From assembly GCF_008329705.1 (NCBI RefSeq), contig NZ_VTSX01000012.1:1-64000 (forward strand): a stretch of DNA of 64,000 bases, written 5' to 3'. Shown piece by piece: positions 8,258-17,384 of this stretch (the first letter of the stretch is position 1; each line of letters opens with the position of its first letter). Below the pieces are notes generated by a model that searched no databases, was not told the DNA's origin, and saw only the letters and a program-made list of their open reading frames with translations. Source of the DNA: Chryseobacterium sp. SN22. Its GTDB lineage: Bacteria > Bacteroidota > Bacteroidia > Flavobacteriales > Weeksellaceae. A program made the translations under genes and the position numbers.

Positions 8258-10279
8258 CTATTTAAACTTTTTCTTAAAGCTGTACTTCAGCATATTCATA
8301 AATCCGGGTTCAATAATATCGATCCCCAATCCGAAATTGCTGTCGGCAATGGTATGGTGATCGGCCCTGAACTTCTCAAATGCTTCTTCCGGGATCTCAA
8401 GATTGACCAGCGGCTTGAATTCGATGTTTACGGCAGCTCCGTTCTTAGTTACTTTTTTACGGCTTGAAAAATCAAAGTACGGATTATGAATCGTACTTTC
8501 CTGGGTGGTGTATTTCTCTTCGGTATCGATTTTCTGGTCCGTATACAGGCTGATCTCATACTTTTCGCTGTCGAAATTATGCCAGAACGGAAGGTCTTTG
8601 TGAATAAAATCCCGTGCACTGGCCTTCACCACGTTCCTGTCGAAGTACATCAGGAAACGGTCTCCCTTCGGATCGGTATAATACGGGTTATTGACGGAGG
8701 CTTTGTACTGTATTTTAAACTCATTCAGCTTCCGGTCGTCGCTGACCATATCGATGGCTGCATCCGTAAAGACATTCCGGACATCCGTTCCGTTGCGGTC
8801 GCCGGAATAATTCAGGCTATAGAACAGGAAATTGTTCCAGCTGTCGATCACTTCCCGCTTGTTGGTATTTTTGAAATACCTTCTCATGGCATTGGCGCGG
8901 TTGCCTTTATAAGTCGTCGTAAGCACCAGCTTCCCGGTTTTGTCCTGTACGTTGAAGTCTACTTTTTCATCGATGCAGAAATATGGGTATTTATACGGCT
9001 TTCTCTGCTTCAGTTCCTGGTCAGTTTTCACTTCAAGATAATGCATAAAGTAAATAAACCCCCGATTTTCCAGCAGCCCGAATTCATCGCGTACCGTCGC
9101 ATCGATGAAATACTCCTCCCCTTTATGATTGATCTTTACAATCGCATGGTTGAACGTCAGCAGTGAAGGCAGGTAATATTTGATATAAAAATCGGTATGA
9201 AAATTCACGAGCACAATAGAGGAATCCACGCCGATATAATCCAGGATCACTTTCAGCAAAACGGATTTTGCCTTGCAGTCGCCCTGTTTGTTTTCATAGG
9301 TAACCGCAGGTGCCTGCGGCTTATGGCCGTTCATCTCATCGGCATTAAAGATATAGTAGATGTTGTTCTGTACATATTCGATGGCAAACTGGATCTTTTC
9401 ATCCGGGTCTGCAATGGCATCCACCTTTTCGATAAGGTTTGGGGCAAAATCCCGTAAAGATGCCTGACTGAATATTTCGCCGTAGATCGGCGCAACGTAG
9501 TTGGAAAGCTCCTTCCAATTGCTGTCCGTTGCAAAATCGATGTACGGAAAAATCTCACGGCTGGCATCCACCGGATTGATGTAGTTTTCTAATTTAAAAA
9601 CAAATTCTTCCCCTTTATTCAGGTAATGGGTTTCCGGAGCCAGGACGGTTCCCGCTTCATCACGGAAGAATGTTTTTTTACAGGCTATCCTCTGTTCGCG
9701 GTCGTTGATGAAGGTAAAGGTATAGCTTCCGTAAGCCCAATAGTTATCCGGGCTTACCCAGACGTATTTCGCAAATTCCTTTCTCAGGAAATCCCGTTCT
9801 TTAAATACCTTCACTCTGGAATCTTCCATGATGAGGATATCATTGAGCCTGAGGTCTTTTATGGTAATATTGATTTTTTTATTGCTGCTCAGGATGCCGC
9901 CGCTGCTCTGGTTCTCACTGTCGAGTACCTTTATTTTGGTATCGGAAATTTTATCGATCAGTATACCGTCTCTCACGACGCTGATGCGGTGGATATGGTA
10001 GACTTCGTTTTCTTCCACAACGATATCGGAAACCGATGCCCTTTCAAGATTAGCCGGCTCATTCAATGTGTAGGCCATACAGACATACTCACTGTTCTCA
10101 GTATTGCCGGTGCGGTATTTTTTATCTAAAAAGTAGCAGAAATCCTTTCCCTGATCAATCTGATGTTTGGCGAATTCAGATTCCCTGATCCGTTCCATAA
10201 GCTCATGATCCTCCATATTTCCTGCCCATGCTTCCGACTTTCCGATCCTGTAATTTTCAATTTCAAGTTGATTATTCAT
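8258..10279 (-). CDS. DUF3857 / transglutaminase-like domain protein
   Basis: 673 residues. The N-terminal half is beta-rich and fits DUF3857 (runs such as YHIHRISVVRDGILIDKISD). A transglutaminase-like core follows, with catalytic Cys at about 334 (KQGDCKAKSVLLKVIL), His at about 380 (FNHAIVKI) and Asp at about 394 (FIDATVRDEFG), so the triad looks intact. The C-terminal third has more beta structure. There is no obvious signal peptide, which is unusual because many DUF3857 proteins are exported. Such proteins are thought to cleave or cross-link peptide bonds; no substrate is known. It stands alone between two intergenic regions. Confidence 0.8.
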   Translation of the reverse strand: MNNQLEIENYRIGKSEAWAGNMEDHELMERIRESEFAKHQIDQGKDFCYFLDKKYRTGNTENSEYVCMAYTLNEPANLERASVSDIVVEENEVYHIHRISVVRDGILIDKISDTKIKVLDSENQSSGGILSSNKKINITIKDLRLNDILIMEDSRVKVFKERDFLRKEFAKYVWVSPDNYWAYGSYTFTFINDREQRIACKKTFFRDEAGTVLAPETHYLNKGEEFVFKLENYINPVDASREIFPYIDFATDSNWKELSNYVAPIYGEIFSQASLRDFAPNLIEKVDAIADPDEKIQFAIEYVQNNIYYIFNADEMNGHKPQAPAVTYENKQGDCKAKSVLLKVILDYIGVDSSIVLVNFHTDFYIKYYLPSLLTFNHAIVKINHKGEEYFIDATVRDEFGLLENRGFIYFMHYLEVKTDQELKQRKPYKYPYFCIDEKVDFNVQDKTGKLVLTTTYKGNRANAMRRYFKNTNKREVIDSWNNFLFYSLNYSGDRNGTDVRNVFTDAAIDMVSDDRKLNEFKIQYKASVNNPYYTDPKGDRFLMYFDRNVVKASARDFIHKDLPFWHNFDSEKYEISLYTDQKIDTEEKYTTQESTIHNPYFDFSSRKKVTKNGAAVNIEFKPLVNLEIPEEAFEKFRADHHTIADSNFGLGIDIIEPGFMNMLKYSFKKKFK

Positions 10280-10403
10280 ATTCTTATTGCTGATTATACA
10301 CTTTGGTATTTTTAAAAAGGAAGATCAAATTAGGGATTAAATCGCAAAAAAACAAGAGTAAAAAACTGAAGATATTTTTTATGCCTTATTGTCTTTTATA
10401 ACA

Positions 10404-10436
10404 GAAAAAATCCTTTCCAGCATGCTGAAAAGGATC
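10404..10436 (-). terminator. Intrinsic terminator after the SPFH gene
   Basis: On the minus strand a 12-bp stem (10410-10421 with 10424-10435, one mismatch) is followed by a run of six U. It lies about 110 bp beyond the SPFH stop codon. Confidence 0.7.
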
Positions 10437-10544
10437 AATTCGTTATTCACAGACAACAGTTTACCATATTGTTCTAACGGATGCCATTCGGTTTTATCAT
10501 TAATTAACCATTGATTTCCAGGCCTGTTTCATCATGAGAACGAT

Positions 10545-11471
10545 TTAAAAATCTTTCTTCTTTGCCGGGTCAGTTACCGGGACATATTCGTCCATTTTCT
10601 GGGTCGCAGCCATGGAAACCACAAGATCATTCAGCATGGAACTGGCTGCGGTAGGCGAATTGGGAAGAAGCACAAGGTTGCTCCTGTTGTTGGCTCCTAT
10701 AGCACTTAACGTGTCGTAATGCTGGGTTACAACAATCAGTGCCGACGCTTCCTGAGCGTTGATATTGGCGGCATTCAGCATTTTCACCGATTCTTCCAGC
10801 CCTTTCGCAATTTCCCTTCTCTGGTCGGCAATTCCCTGTCCCTGCAGCTTCTTGGATTCCGCTTCGGCTTTGGCTACGGCAACAATCCGTATTCTCTGGG
10901 CTTCCGATTCATATTCGGCCGCTGTTTTTTCCCTTTCGGCAGCATTGATCCGGTTCATGGCATGTTTCACCTGCTCATCAGGATCGATATCGGTGACCAA
11001 AGCTTTAATGATGTCATATCCGTAACTCTGCATGGCATCCTGCAGCTCGCTTTTTACAGCAATGGCGATGTCGTCTTTCCTTACGAATACATCATCCAGC
11101 CTTGTTTTCGGCACCTCGGCGCGCACCACATCAAATACATAAGAAGTAATCTGGTTTTCCGGATTTTCCAGCCGGTAATAAGCATCCCTTACATTTTCCC
11201 GGATCACCTGGTACTGTACGGAAACTTTCATTTTGATAAACACATTGTCCAAAGTCTTGGTATCAATAATAACATCCAGCTGCTGGATCCTGAGGTTCAG
11301 CCGTTTGGCAATCTGATCCAGAAAAGGGATTTTCAGATGCAGCCCTGCATGGCTTACTTTTAAAAATTTCCCTAACCGCTCTACGATAGCGGCCGATTCC
11401 TGTTTTACGGTAAAAAATGAAGCAAATAAAGTAATAAGACCGATAAAGGCTAATATTCCTGCGTACACCAT
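10545..11471 (-). CDS. SPFH/Band 7 (stomatin-like) membrane protein
   Basis: 308 residues. One N-terminal transmembrane helix (residues 3-22) is followed by the SPFH core (FFTVKQESAAIVERLGKFLK, then GLHLKIPFLDQI) and an Ala/Glu-rich coiled coil (about residues 170-225, AEREKTAAEYESEAQRIRIV and AKAEAESKKLQGQGIADQ). This is the QmcA/HflK-HflC/stomatin superfamily, which forms large oligomeric rings at the membrane and often regulates proteases or microdomains. No NfeD partner gene is next to it, so its partner cannot be inferred from context. It is monocistronic with its own terminator. Confidence 0.9.
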   Translation of the reverse strand: MVYAGILAFIGLITLFASFFTVKQESAAIVERLGKFLKVSHAGLHLKIPFLDQIAKRLNLRIQQLDVIIDTKTLDNVFIKMKVSVQYQVIRENVRDAYYRLENPENQITSYVFDVVRAEVPKTRLDDVFVRKDDIAIAVKSELQDAMQSYGYDIIKALVTDIDPDEQVKHAMNRINAAEREKTAAEYESEAQRIRIVAVAKAEAESKKLQGQGIADQRREIAKGLEESVKMLNAANINAQEASALIVVTQHYDTLSAIGANNRSNLVLLPNSPTAASSMLNDLVVSMAATQKMDEYVPVTDPAKKKDF

Positions 11472-11604
11472 AATGTTTTCTTTTATTGGTTTGCTGTAAG
11501 ATAGGGATTTATCGTCTAAAAATCAAATAAAAGGCTGGTTTTACAGGGATCGCGAATAGTGAATCCGCTGCGCTTGTCAATTTTTAGGCTGTTTGTTTGC
11601 TTAA

Positions 11605-11668
11605 CGCAAGGGCTTTTCTGATAACATTGAGAATATTTTCATTCGCAAGGGCTGAACTACGTTCCTGA
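11605..11668. repeat. AACGCAA...AACATTGAGAATATT repeat, copy 1
   Basis: The stretch (ttaacgcaagggcttttctg, then ataacattgagaatatttt and cgcaagggctgaac) closely parallels 26157-26222, sharing the 15-mer AACATTGAGAATATT and the flanking AACGCAA and CGC.AGGGC words. Confidence 0.5.
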
Positions 11669-11845
11669 ACTTTCGGTTTATAGGCAGCAAATGATAGGTC
11701 TGGATATATAGATTAAAAATGATTCCTTATTTTCAAAATCATAAGCATTCAAAAGCTTAGCGTCTTTGCGCATTCCAACATGAGCCGCAATTTAAGATTG
11801 ATCGTTCACCATTCAGTTGCGGAGCAAAATTCACCTATCGCAGGA

Positions 11846-11900
11846 CCACCCTGTCAAAAATTCTTTCAGAATTTTCGCCAACCCTCCAAAATTCGGAGGG
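11846..11900. repeat. Decayed CCACCCCGTC element (single arm)
   Basis: The arm reads ccaccctgtcaaaaattc, then ttcagaattttcgccaaccc and tccaaaattcggaggg. It is the same unit as the two arms at 63783-63835 and 63912-63965, including the terminal CCCTCC/GGAGGG hairpin and the internal AAAATTC/GAATTTT palindrome, but is a lone copy with substitutions. Confidence 0.55.
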
Positions 11901-11967
11901 AAATTGCGGTAAAGGTAGTAGCTTCGGGCTTTTGATGGTTGTGGTCTTGTCGGGAGGCAAATGCAAG

Positions 11968-12010
11968 ATTGACCATTGACCATTCACTTGCCAAGAAAAA
12001 TTCACCATTG
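11968..12010. repeat. Degenerate TTGACCATTCACC array
   Basis: Loose tandem copies of attgaccattgaccattcac and ttcaccattgacc run up to the 3' end of the dGTPase gene. Related words (gttcaccattcag, aattcacc) occur at about 11805-11835. Confidence 0.4.
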
Positions 12011-12015
12011 ACCTT

Positions 12016-13374
12016 TTACACGGTCATCCCGATATCGATACCTTTGATTTTACGGTACAGATCGGTGGCGTAATTGTCTGTCATTCCGGAAACGAAATCG
12101 ATCACGCCCAGTACTTTCTGGTAGTCGGTTCCGTTGTCGTAAATAAACTGCTTAGGAATCAGCTTTAATGCTTTGGTATCATAGGATTTTCTTTCTTCTT
12201 TTGATTTGAGAATGGATGGAATAAAGTGGTCGAGCAATTCATACATCACATTATAGCCTGCATTTTCAATTTCCACGACGGCTTTGTGGTTGTATATTTT
12301 TTCAATGGAAAAACTTTCGATATCCTGAAGGGCTTTGTTTTCATCTTTATAAAGATCCAGAAGGGCTTTGTCCAGGTTTCCGCTCAGGATCTTTTCAAAA
12401 TCCTTCTTGTACCTTTCCATCGAGGTGTTGATCAGGGCATTGATGACCTTGGCCCGCAGGTAAGAAATCTGCTCGTTTTCGTTGGATATGGAATTCAGCT
12501 TGCTCTCAATTCTTTTTACATCGTCCGTTTCGGATTTTACCAATTCAAAAAACAGGTTTTTACAGTCGGCTGTGGAAACGATTCCCAGACGGTGGGCATC
12601 TTCCATATCGATGATGTTGTAGCAGATGTCGTCCGCTGCTTCTACAAGCCATACAAACGGATGCCTTTTGAAGATATGCGGTTCCTCGCTTTCTGGAATC
12701 AGTTGAGTTGCTTTTGCAATTTCCAGGAAAATATCCTTTTCGTTCTGGAAAAAGCCGAATTTTTTCCGGTGCACCACACCCTTTGTTTTGGCAATGGCTT
12801 CACACGGATATTTGGCAATACTGGCAAGGGTGGAAAACGTAAGCTGGATGCCTCCCGCATCCTTCCCCTGCTGCTGCTGGGCCAGCACCCGGATCGCATT
12901 GGCATTTCCTTCAAAGTTCACCAGATCGGCCCACTCTTTTTCATTGAATTTCGGTTTCAGATCCGGTTCGTTCCTTTCGAAATAGCTGGCAATGGCATCT
13001 TCGCCGGAATGTCCGAAAGCGGGGTTTCCGACATCATGGCACAGGCATCCTGCCGCAATGACGTTTCCCAGGTTGTGAAGGTAAAAGCTTTTTGCCTCTT
13101 CGGTTAAGTCGTTTTTAAACTGGTCGTGGATGAACTCCCCCATCACGCTTCCCAGGCTTCGTCCCACCGATGAAACTTCCAGCGAATGTGTCAGGCGGTT
13201 GTGCACGAATACACTTCCGGGAAGCGGAAAAACCTGCGTCTTGTTCTGCAGCCTTCTGAAAGCCGATGAAAATATAATTCGGTCGAAGTCTCTCTGGAAA
13301 TCCGTTCTGGAAGCTTTGGTGTGCGGATTGTTGCCTGTACGCTGATTCGTGAAAATCTGGTTTAAGTTCATCAT
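12016..13374 (-). CDS. dgt: Deoxyguanosinetriphosphate triphosphohydrolase
   Basis: 452 residues, the usual length for the family. The N-terminus has the dGTPase signature (SRTDFQRDFDRIIFSSAFRR, then LQNKTQVFPL). It is followed by HNRLTHSLEVSSVGRSLG and the HD metal motif in LCHDVGNPAFGHSGEDAI, at about residues 117-132. The enzyme hydrolyses dNTPs, typically dGTP, to the deoxynucleoside and tripolyphosphate and so affects dNTP pools. Two start ATGs are adjacent (13374 and 13371). It is monocistronic; upstream, 256 bp separate it from the divergent gene at 13631. Family assignment is secure; substrate preference is inferred. Confidence 0.95.
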   Translation of the reverse strand: MMNLNQIFTNQRTGNNPHTKASRTDFQRDFDRIIFSSAFRRLQNKTQVFPLPGSVFVHNRLTHSLEVSSVGRSLGSVMGEFIHDQFKNDLTEEAKSFYLHNLGNVIAAGCLCHDVGNPAFGHSGEDAIASYFERNEPDLKPKFNEKEWADLVNFEGNANAIRVLAQQQQGKDAGGIQLTFSTLASIAKYPCEAIAKTKGVVHRKKFGFFQNEKDIFLEIAKATQLIPESEEPHIFKRHPFVWLVEAADDICYNIIDMEDAHRLGIVSTADCKNLFFELVKSETDDVKRIESKLNSISNENEQISYLRAKVINALINTSMERYKKDFEKILSGNLDKALLDLYKDENKALQDIESFSIEKIYNHKAVVEIENAGYNVMYELLDHFIPSILKSKEERKSYDTKALKLIPKQFIYDNGTDYQKVLGVIDFVSGMTDNYATDLYRKIKGIDIGMTV

Positions 13375-13630
13375 GCTTCAAAAATACTTTAAATTTTATT
13401 TTCTTCTGATAAAATATTCGAATATTAAGTGAATTTTCAGTGCCGGAAGACCAAGCGTACATACTTTTTTAATTATTGACTGCTTTAAGTTTCACACAGC
13501 TGCTTCGGCAAGTTTCAGCATAACTTTTTTCATTTATAAAAGACAACAGGAATTACGAGTTACAATAATTATAATTAGAAGAGTTTACAGCTTAAAAAAA
13601 TTTCAGTAGTATTGTTTCAAATTTCCATCC

Positions 13631-14689
13631 ATGAAAAGTCTTCTCGTATTGCTGTTTCCGGTATATCTGTTTTCTCAGGAAAACTGTTTCGATGATGGCC
13701 AGAAACATTATTCCGCTAAAGGGAAACTCTCCTATTACACCCAAATGACAGAATTTATCCTGCTGAATAATCCAAAACATATTAAGTACAGAGAAAACAG
13801 GGCAAACCTGAGTTATGAAGAAGATGAAAGGATGGATGAATATTCAGGCATGGCTTATGAACAGAGGATGTCGGAGGATTATAAAAAGTTTGAGATTTTC
13901 TACAAATATTTTAACCATCAATTCCATTATATCAGGCTTCAGAAAGCAGGAAATTCCTTATATGCGGTTGCTGAAAATCAATTCGGACACTGGCTGTTGG
14001 AAATAAAGGGACGGAAGCCAAAAGCCTATTATATCGGATTCAGTAAAAACACCTATATCAACAGAAGACAAAAGGACGGATTTATCAGGAACAATACCCT
14101 TTTCCTCGACGGCAGCTTTATCAGCATCAAAAAGGGAATACGGTTTGATGAATGGACAGCCGTAAAAGATTTCCTGACCTTTGAAATCAATCTTGATGAT
14201 ATAAAAAAGGATTCCGATGGTGACGGGTACAATGATCTCTTTGAAAACCTTATTTTCCTGAATCCTGATTCCCGCGATACCGATGGGGACGGAATTTCAG
14301 ACTTTGAGGATTTAAATCCGCTTCACACTTCGGAAAGAAACAGGTTCACCGAACTCTTTAAAAGCATTATCGAGTCAGACCTGGGCGAAAATGAAGATGC
14401 AACCCGGGATTATTATTCCTTTGAAATCTATGAGTCCGACTGTAATTTTTTTCAGCGGATTCATCCTAAGGATACAAGAATACTGGTGCTCTCCGGTTCG
14501 CAGGCTTATCAGCTGGAAAATAATTCCCGGTCTTCGCCGTTCGGTACTTTTTACGGAAGAATCAAAAAAGGTCCGGATGAAAAAACATTTTACATCCCTT
14601 ACTTCAAAAGTTCGAGCGGTGGCAGAATAATTGCTGAGTACAAGAACGAAAAATGGTCTGTTCTTGAAGACCAGGAATATAAAACATAA
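13631..14689 (+). CDS. Exported protein with EF-hand-like Asp loops
   Basis: 352 residues with a signal peptide (MKSLLVLLFPVYLFSQ). At about residues 193-230 are two thrombospondin-3/EF-hand-like calcium loops, DSDGDGYNDLFE and DTDGDGISDFED, spaced by LIFLNPDSR. The flanking domains, including the block FGHWLLEIKGRKPKAYYIGF, are not recognised. It is paralogous to the protein at 15442-16527: the same order of blocks (QFHYIRL/QFYYINT, FGHWLLEIK/FGYWFLEVK, the Asp loops, then SGSGG-like end). The glycosylase gene lies between them, starting 4 bp after this stop, so the three are likely co-transcribed. Function unknown; envelope or secreted calcium-binding is inferred. Confidence 0.7.
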   Translation: MKSLLVLLFPVYLFSQENCFDDGQKHYSAKGKLSYYTQMTEFILLNNPKHIKYRENRANLSYEEDERMDEYSGMAYEQRMSEDYKKFEIFYKYFNHQFHYIRLQKAGNSLYAVAENQFGHWLLEIKGRKPKAYYIGFSKNTYINRRQKDGFIRNNTLFLDGSFISIKKGIRFDEWTAVKDFLTFEINLDDIKKDSDGDGYNDLFENLIFLNPDSRDTDGDGISDFEDLNPLHTSERNRFTELFKSIIESDLGENEDATRDYYSFEIYESDCNFFQRIHPKDTRILVLSGSQAYQLENNSRSSPFGTFYGRIKKGPDEKTFYIPYFKSSSGGRIIAEYKNEKWSVLEDQEYKT

Positions 14690-14693
14690 AGCT

Positions 14694-15428
14694 ATGCCCG
14701 AAGGTCCTCCGGTTGTTCTGATGAAAGAAGACCTGCAAAAGTTTGCAGGCGAAAAGGTAATTGATGTCAAAGGAAGTTCCATCACGGAAATCTCAGATAT
14801 CAAAGGCCATATTTTACGGGAAATAAGGACCCACGGGAAACAGACCTTTCTTCTGTTCGACAAGGAAAATATCCGGATCCACCTGCTGATGTTCGGTTCT
14901 TACAGCCTGAAGGAGAATAAAGCCCAGGCCCATACTTTAAAGCTCGGACTGGAATTCAAAAGCGGAGGCATGTATTTTTATACCTGCAATGTAAAGTTGG
15001 TAGACCCGGAATTTATCTCCGGTCTCGACTGGCAAGCCGATGTGATGAGCGATGCCTGGGATCCTGAAAAAGCGGAAAAGAAGCTGAAAGCCAATCCTGA
15101 ATTGATGGTTTGCGATGCGCTGATGGACCAGGAAATTTTCGCCGGAGTCGGCAACATCATTAAAAATGAGGCCCTTTTCAGGGTCGGCATCCATCCGGAA
15201 ACATTAACCGGCCATCTTCCGCCAGACAGGCTGAAAGCCATGATCGCTGAAGCCCGCATCTACAGCTTTGATTTCAAAAAGTGGAGAAAGGAAAATATAC
15301 TGCGGAAACGCTTTGAGGTCTACCAGCAGAAAAAATGCCCGAAATGCGGCGAAGAAATCATTAAAAAAGAAACCGGACACGGGAAACGCACCAGCTTCTT
15401 CTGCAAAAACGACCAGAAACTTTACTGA
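14694..15428 (+). CDS. Fpg/Nei-family DNA glycosylase (endonuclease VIII-like)
   Basis: 244 residues. The start at ATG 14694 gives the family N-terminus MPEGPP, where Pro2 is the nucleophile and Glu3 the general acid; an upstream start would bury it and is wrong. The helix-two-turn-helix region is DQEIFAGVGNIIKNEALFRV (about residues 143-162). The C-terminal zinc finger has CPKC and then FFCKND, so the fourth Cys is replaced by Asp (see findings). These enzymes excise oxidised bases and nick abasic sites. It sits in frame-tight context between two paralogous exported proteins, an odd setting for a repair gene that is probably positional rather than functional. Confidence 0.85.
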   Translation: MPEGPPVVLMKEDLQKFAGEKVIDVKGSSITEISDIKGHILREIRTHGKQTFLLFDKENIRIHLLMFGSYSLKENKAQAHTLKLGLEFKSGGMYFYTCNVKLVDPEFISGLDWQADVMSDAWDPEKAEKKLKANPELMVCDALMDQEIFAGVGNIIKNEALFRVGIHPETLTGHLPPDRLKAMIAEARIYSFDFKKWRKENILRKRFEVYQQKKCPKCGEEIIKKETGHGKRTSFFCKNDQKLY

Positions 15429-15441
15429 AACTAACCTAACC

Positions 15442-16527
15442 ATGAAACTAAATTATTTATTGCCATTTATTTTTACACTTACCTCCTGTATCACCGACCG
15501 GAAAGAAGATGCCTGTTTTGAAAATGATAAAAAAGAAAAGACAGCGTACCATGAATTCAGAATTGATACCCCACAGGAAATTCTACGGGCCAACCCTTCT
15601 CATGTAAAATTTACTGTCGATAACCAGCAGCTAAAGACTTATAAAGAAGAAACGGAAGATGGCCGGAAATTGTATTCAGAAGCAGAAGATAAAAAACGCC
15701 TCAAAGCTTATAAAGATACGTATGTGGAACTCATCAAAAATTTCGGTGACCAGTTTTACTATATCAATACAGAAAAAACCCATGGAGTCGTTTATGGAAT
15801 CGGCGAAAATATTTTCGGCTACTGGTTTTTGGAAGTAAAAAATAATATTCCCGATGCCTATTATCTGGGACTAAGCCGATTCACCCATCTCAGCAAAGAA
15901 CAGCCGGAACATTTCATTTCGGGAAACAAGCTCACAGCGTACGGCAGCTTCATACGGATCCGTGAAAGCTGGGGTTATCCTTTCGGTCCGCAAGAAGAAG
16001 CTGTAAAAGACCGGCTGATGTTTGAAATTGATCTTAAAGCCGTAAGGAAGGATTCGGATAAGGACCGGTTCAACGACCTGTTCGAAAAGCTGGTTTTGTT
16101 AAATCCCAATTCGGCGGACACCGATCAGGATGATATACCGGATTTCACCGACCGTAACCCGCTGTACCGGTCGGAAAAATCGAAATTCACGGATCTTTAC
16201 ACAATGATCATCGATCGTGAATACGGGCAGAATGATTTTGCAAAAGCGAATTATTTTTTTGCCGGTTATTTTTCAGACTGTGAGTATTTCCATCACATGA
16301 ATCCCATCCAGATAAAAGTCCTTATTTATCCTGAGAACAAAAGTTCCGAGCTTCAATCCGATTACCGGCTGGGCATGTTTCCTGAACACATCGGAAAAAT
16401 CAGGAAAGATAAAGACAAAAACAGATTTTATATCGATTACGGAAGCGGGTCCGGCGGTGGTTTTATTGAAGCGCTTTTCAAAAACGGGCAATGGACCTTA
16501 TCGAAACAATCTACTTATAGTATATAA
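15442..16527 (+). CDS. Lipoprotein paralogue with degenerate Asp loops
   Basis: 361 residues; the start at 15442 gives a lipoprotein signal with the lipobox LTSC. It is a paralogue of the protein at 13631-14689 over most of its length. The calcium-type loops are degraded: DSDKDRFNDLFE and DTDQDDIPDFTD have lost the Gly positions of the DxDGDG consensus, so metal binding may be weakened. Neighbouring blocks (ENIFGYWFLEVKNNIPDAYY) are conserved. It starts 14 bp after the glycosylase stop. The pair probably arose by duplication around, or insertion of, the glycosylase gene. Function unknown. Confidence 0.7.
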   Translation: MKLNYLLPFIFTLTSCITDRKEDACFENDKKEKTAYHEFRIDTPQEILRANPSHVKFTVDNQQLKTYKEETEDGRKLYSEAEDKKRLKAYKDTYVELIKNFGDQFYYINTEKTHGVVYGIGENIFGYWFLEVKNNIPDAYYLGLSRFTHLSKEQPEHFISGNKLTAYGSFIRIRESWGYPFGPQEEAVKDRLMFEIDLKAVRKDSDKDRFNDLFEKLVLLNPNSADTDQDDIPDFTDRNPLYRSEKSKFTDLYTMIIDREYGQNDFAKANYFFAGYFSDCEYFHHMNPIQIKVLIYPENKSSELQSDYRLGMFPEHIGKIRKDKDKNRFYIDYGSGSGGGFIEALFKNGQWTLSKQSTYSI

Positions 16528-17160
16528 TCATTTCTTTCTATTTATAAGGTTTTTGTATAGTATAAGATATGTTCTTACAATTTTCGGCAACCTAATGCAC
16601 TGTCTGATCATGTACAGTTTTTAAACATTAAAAATCACCAATCTCCGATTAACAGGAGAATTTGATTAATGAAATGTCTTATCTTTTTTTAATCATTTTT
16701 ACTTATCCTTTCAATAAGGCTGCCACCCCTCTGAGACAGTTTTAATAAAAAACACAGTCTATAAACAACTGATTTATAGCTTAAAAATTATATTTTAAAA
16801 TAAAACATTTACCAGATTTATCCGGATTCCCTGTTGTTATCATTGGAACGACGATCGTAAAAAGGCATCTTCAAACAGCCCAATAATAAGTTTTTGTAAC
16901 ATTCAATATCCATACAAGTCAAAAATAAGTGATATAATATTGTCTCAAAAGATGTTATTATGTATTGCATTTTTTCTTTTTTGGATTATCAACTTTTAAA
17001 TGCAAGCGCAGAAATGATTAACAGATCAATAATTTTTTACACAAAACACAACAAAAGCCTTTATAAATTTTTAATTTTATATTAAATTAATGTAAACTAT
17101 TTTTATCCAAAACGTAAACAAAAACCACTTAAAACACTGATATACATCATGATTATTTGT
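16528..17160. other. AT-rich gene-free interval
   Basis: More than 600 bp, strikingly AT-rich, without a supportable gene. A 15-codon hydrophobic ORF (16952-16999) preceded by TAATATTG is present but too short to claim. Several A/T runs and TTTTTG/TAACATT words resemble promoter remnants. It separates the 13.6-16.5 kb gene trio from the accessory block that follows. Confidence 0.5.
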
Positions 17161-17191
17161 TTTGGAACCTCATCTGAAAGTCGTAATATTG
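17161..17191 (+). promoter_or_regulatory. Promoter of the small-peptide unit
   Basis: TTTG at 17161-17164 and TAATATTG at 17184-17191 are 19 bp apart, fitting the Bacteroidota -33/-7 pattern (TTTG, 17-23 bp, TAnnTTTG) with one mismatch in the -7 element. It lies 50 bp before the 27-codon ORF. Confidence 0.5.
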
Positions 17192-17240
17192 CAAATGTAA
17201 AATCGACAATAATAAATCAAATAATTAAAAATTCAACAAA

Positions 17241-17324
17241 ATGATCACTTACATCGGAATCGCAACATGTTTAGTAGTTTTTGCTTCTTATTTTGCAACT
17301 GTGAAGAGAGAACAGGGAAACTAA
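17241..17324 (+). CDS. 27-residue single-helix membrane peptide
   Basis: ATG at 17241 to TAA at 17322-17324. The product has a neutral start, a ~16-residue hydrophobic stretch (YIGIATCLVVFASYFA) and a charged tail (TVKREQGN). That is the layout of small single-pass subunits or regulators such as CydX or KdpF, although the sequence is not one I recognise. Supporting evidence is contextual: a well-placed promoter at 17161-17191, codon use in keeping with a gene, a foldable RNA at 17385-17450 and a terminator at 17507-17533, making a self-contained unit in an otherwise empty region. No larger partner gene is adjacent. Confidence 0.5.
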   Translation: MITYIGIATCLVVFASYFATVKREQGN

Positions 17325-17333
17325 TGAGATTTT

Positions 17334-17357
17334 CCGGAACTGATTATCAGTTTACGG
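17334..17357. other. Hairpin after the small peptide gene
   Basis: The stretch ccggaactga / tta / tcagtttacgg pairs as an imperfect stem of about 10 bp (core AACTGA/TCAGTT). It is not followed by a U-run, so it is not a classical terminator; it may stabilise the 3' end or belong to the folded RNA downstream. Confidence 0.3.
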
Positions 17358-17384
17358 AAAAACACAAATGAATGACATTGTATA

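Larger units (their letters stand above)
11472..12015. other. Gene-free interval filled with repeat fragments
   Basis: No supportable ORF in 544 bp. It holds a copy of the AACATTGAGAATATT-type repeat (about 11605-11668), a decayed copy of the CCACCCCGTC inverted-repeat element (11846-11900) and a TTGACCATTCACC-type degenerate array (11968-12010) abutting the dGTPase stop codon. Confidence 0.6.

Noticed and set aside
9197-9457. Small rightward ORFs opposite the DUF3857/transglutaminase gene
   Set aside because: Antisense shadows of a 673-residue gene with intact catalytic triad.
16952-16999. A 15-codon hydrophobic ORF (MLLCIAFFLFWIINF) preceded by TAATATTG
   Set aside because: Too short to support on its own; no ribosome-binding or terminator evidence. 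Unlike the 27-codon ORF at 17241 it has no recognisable downstream structure.
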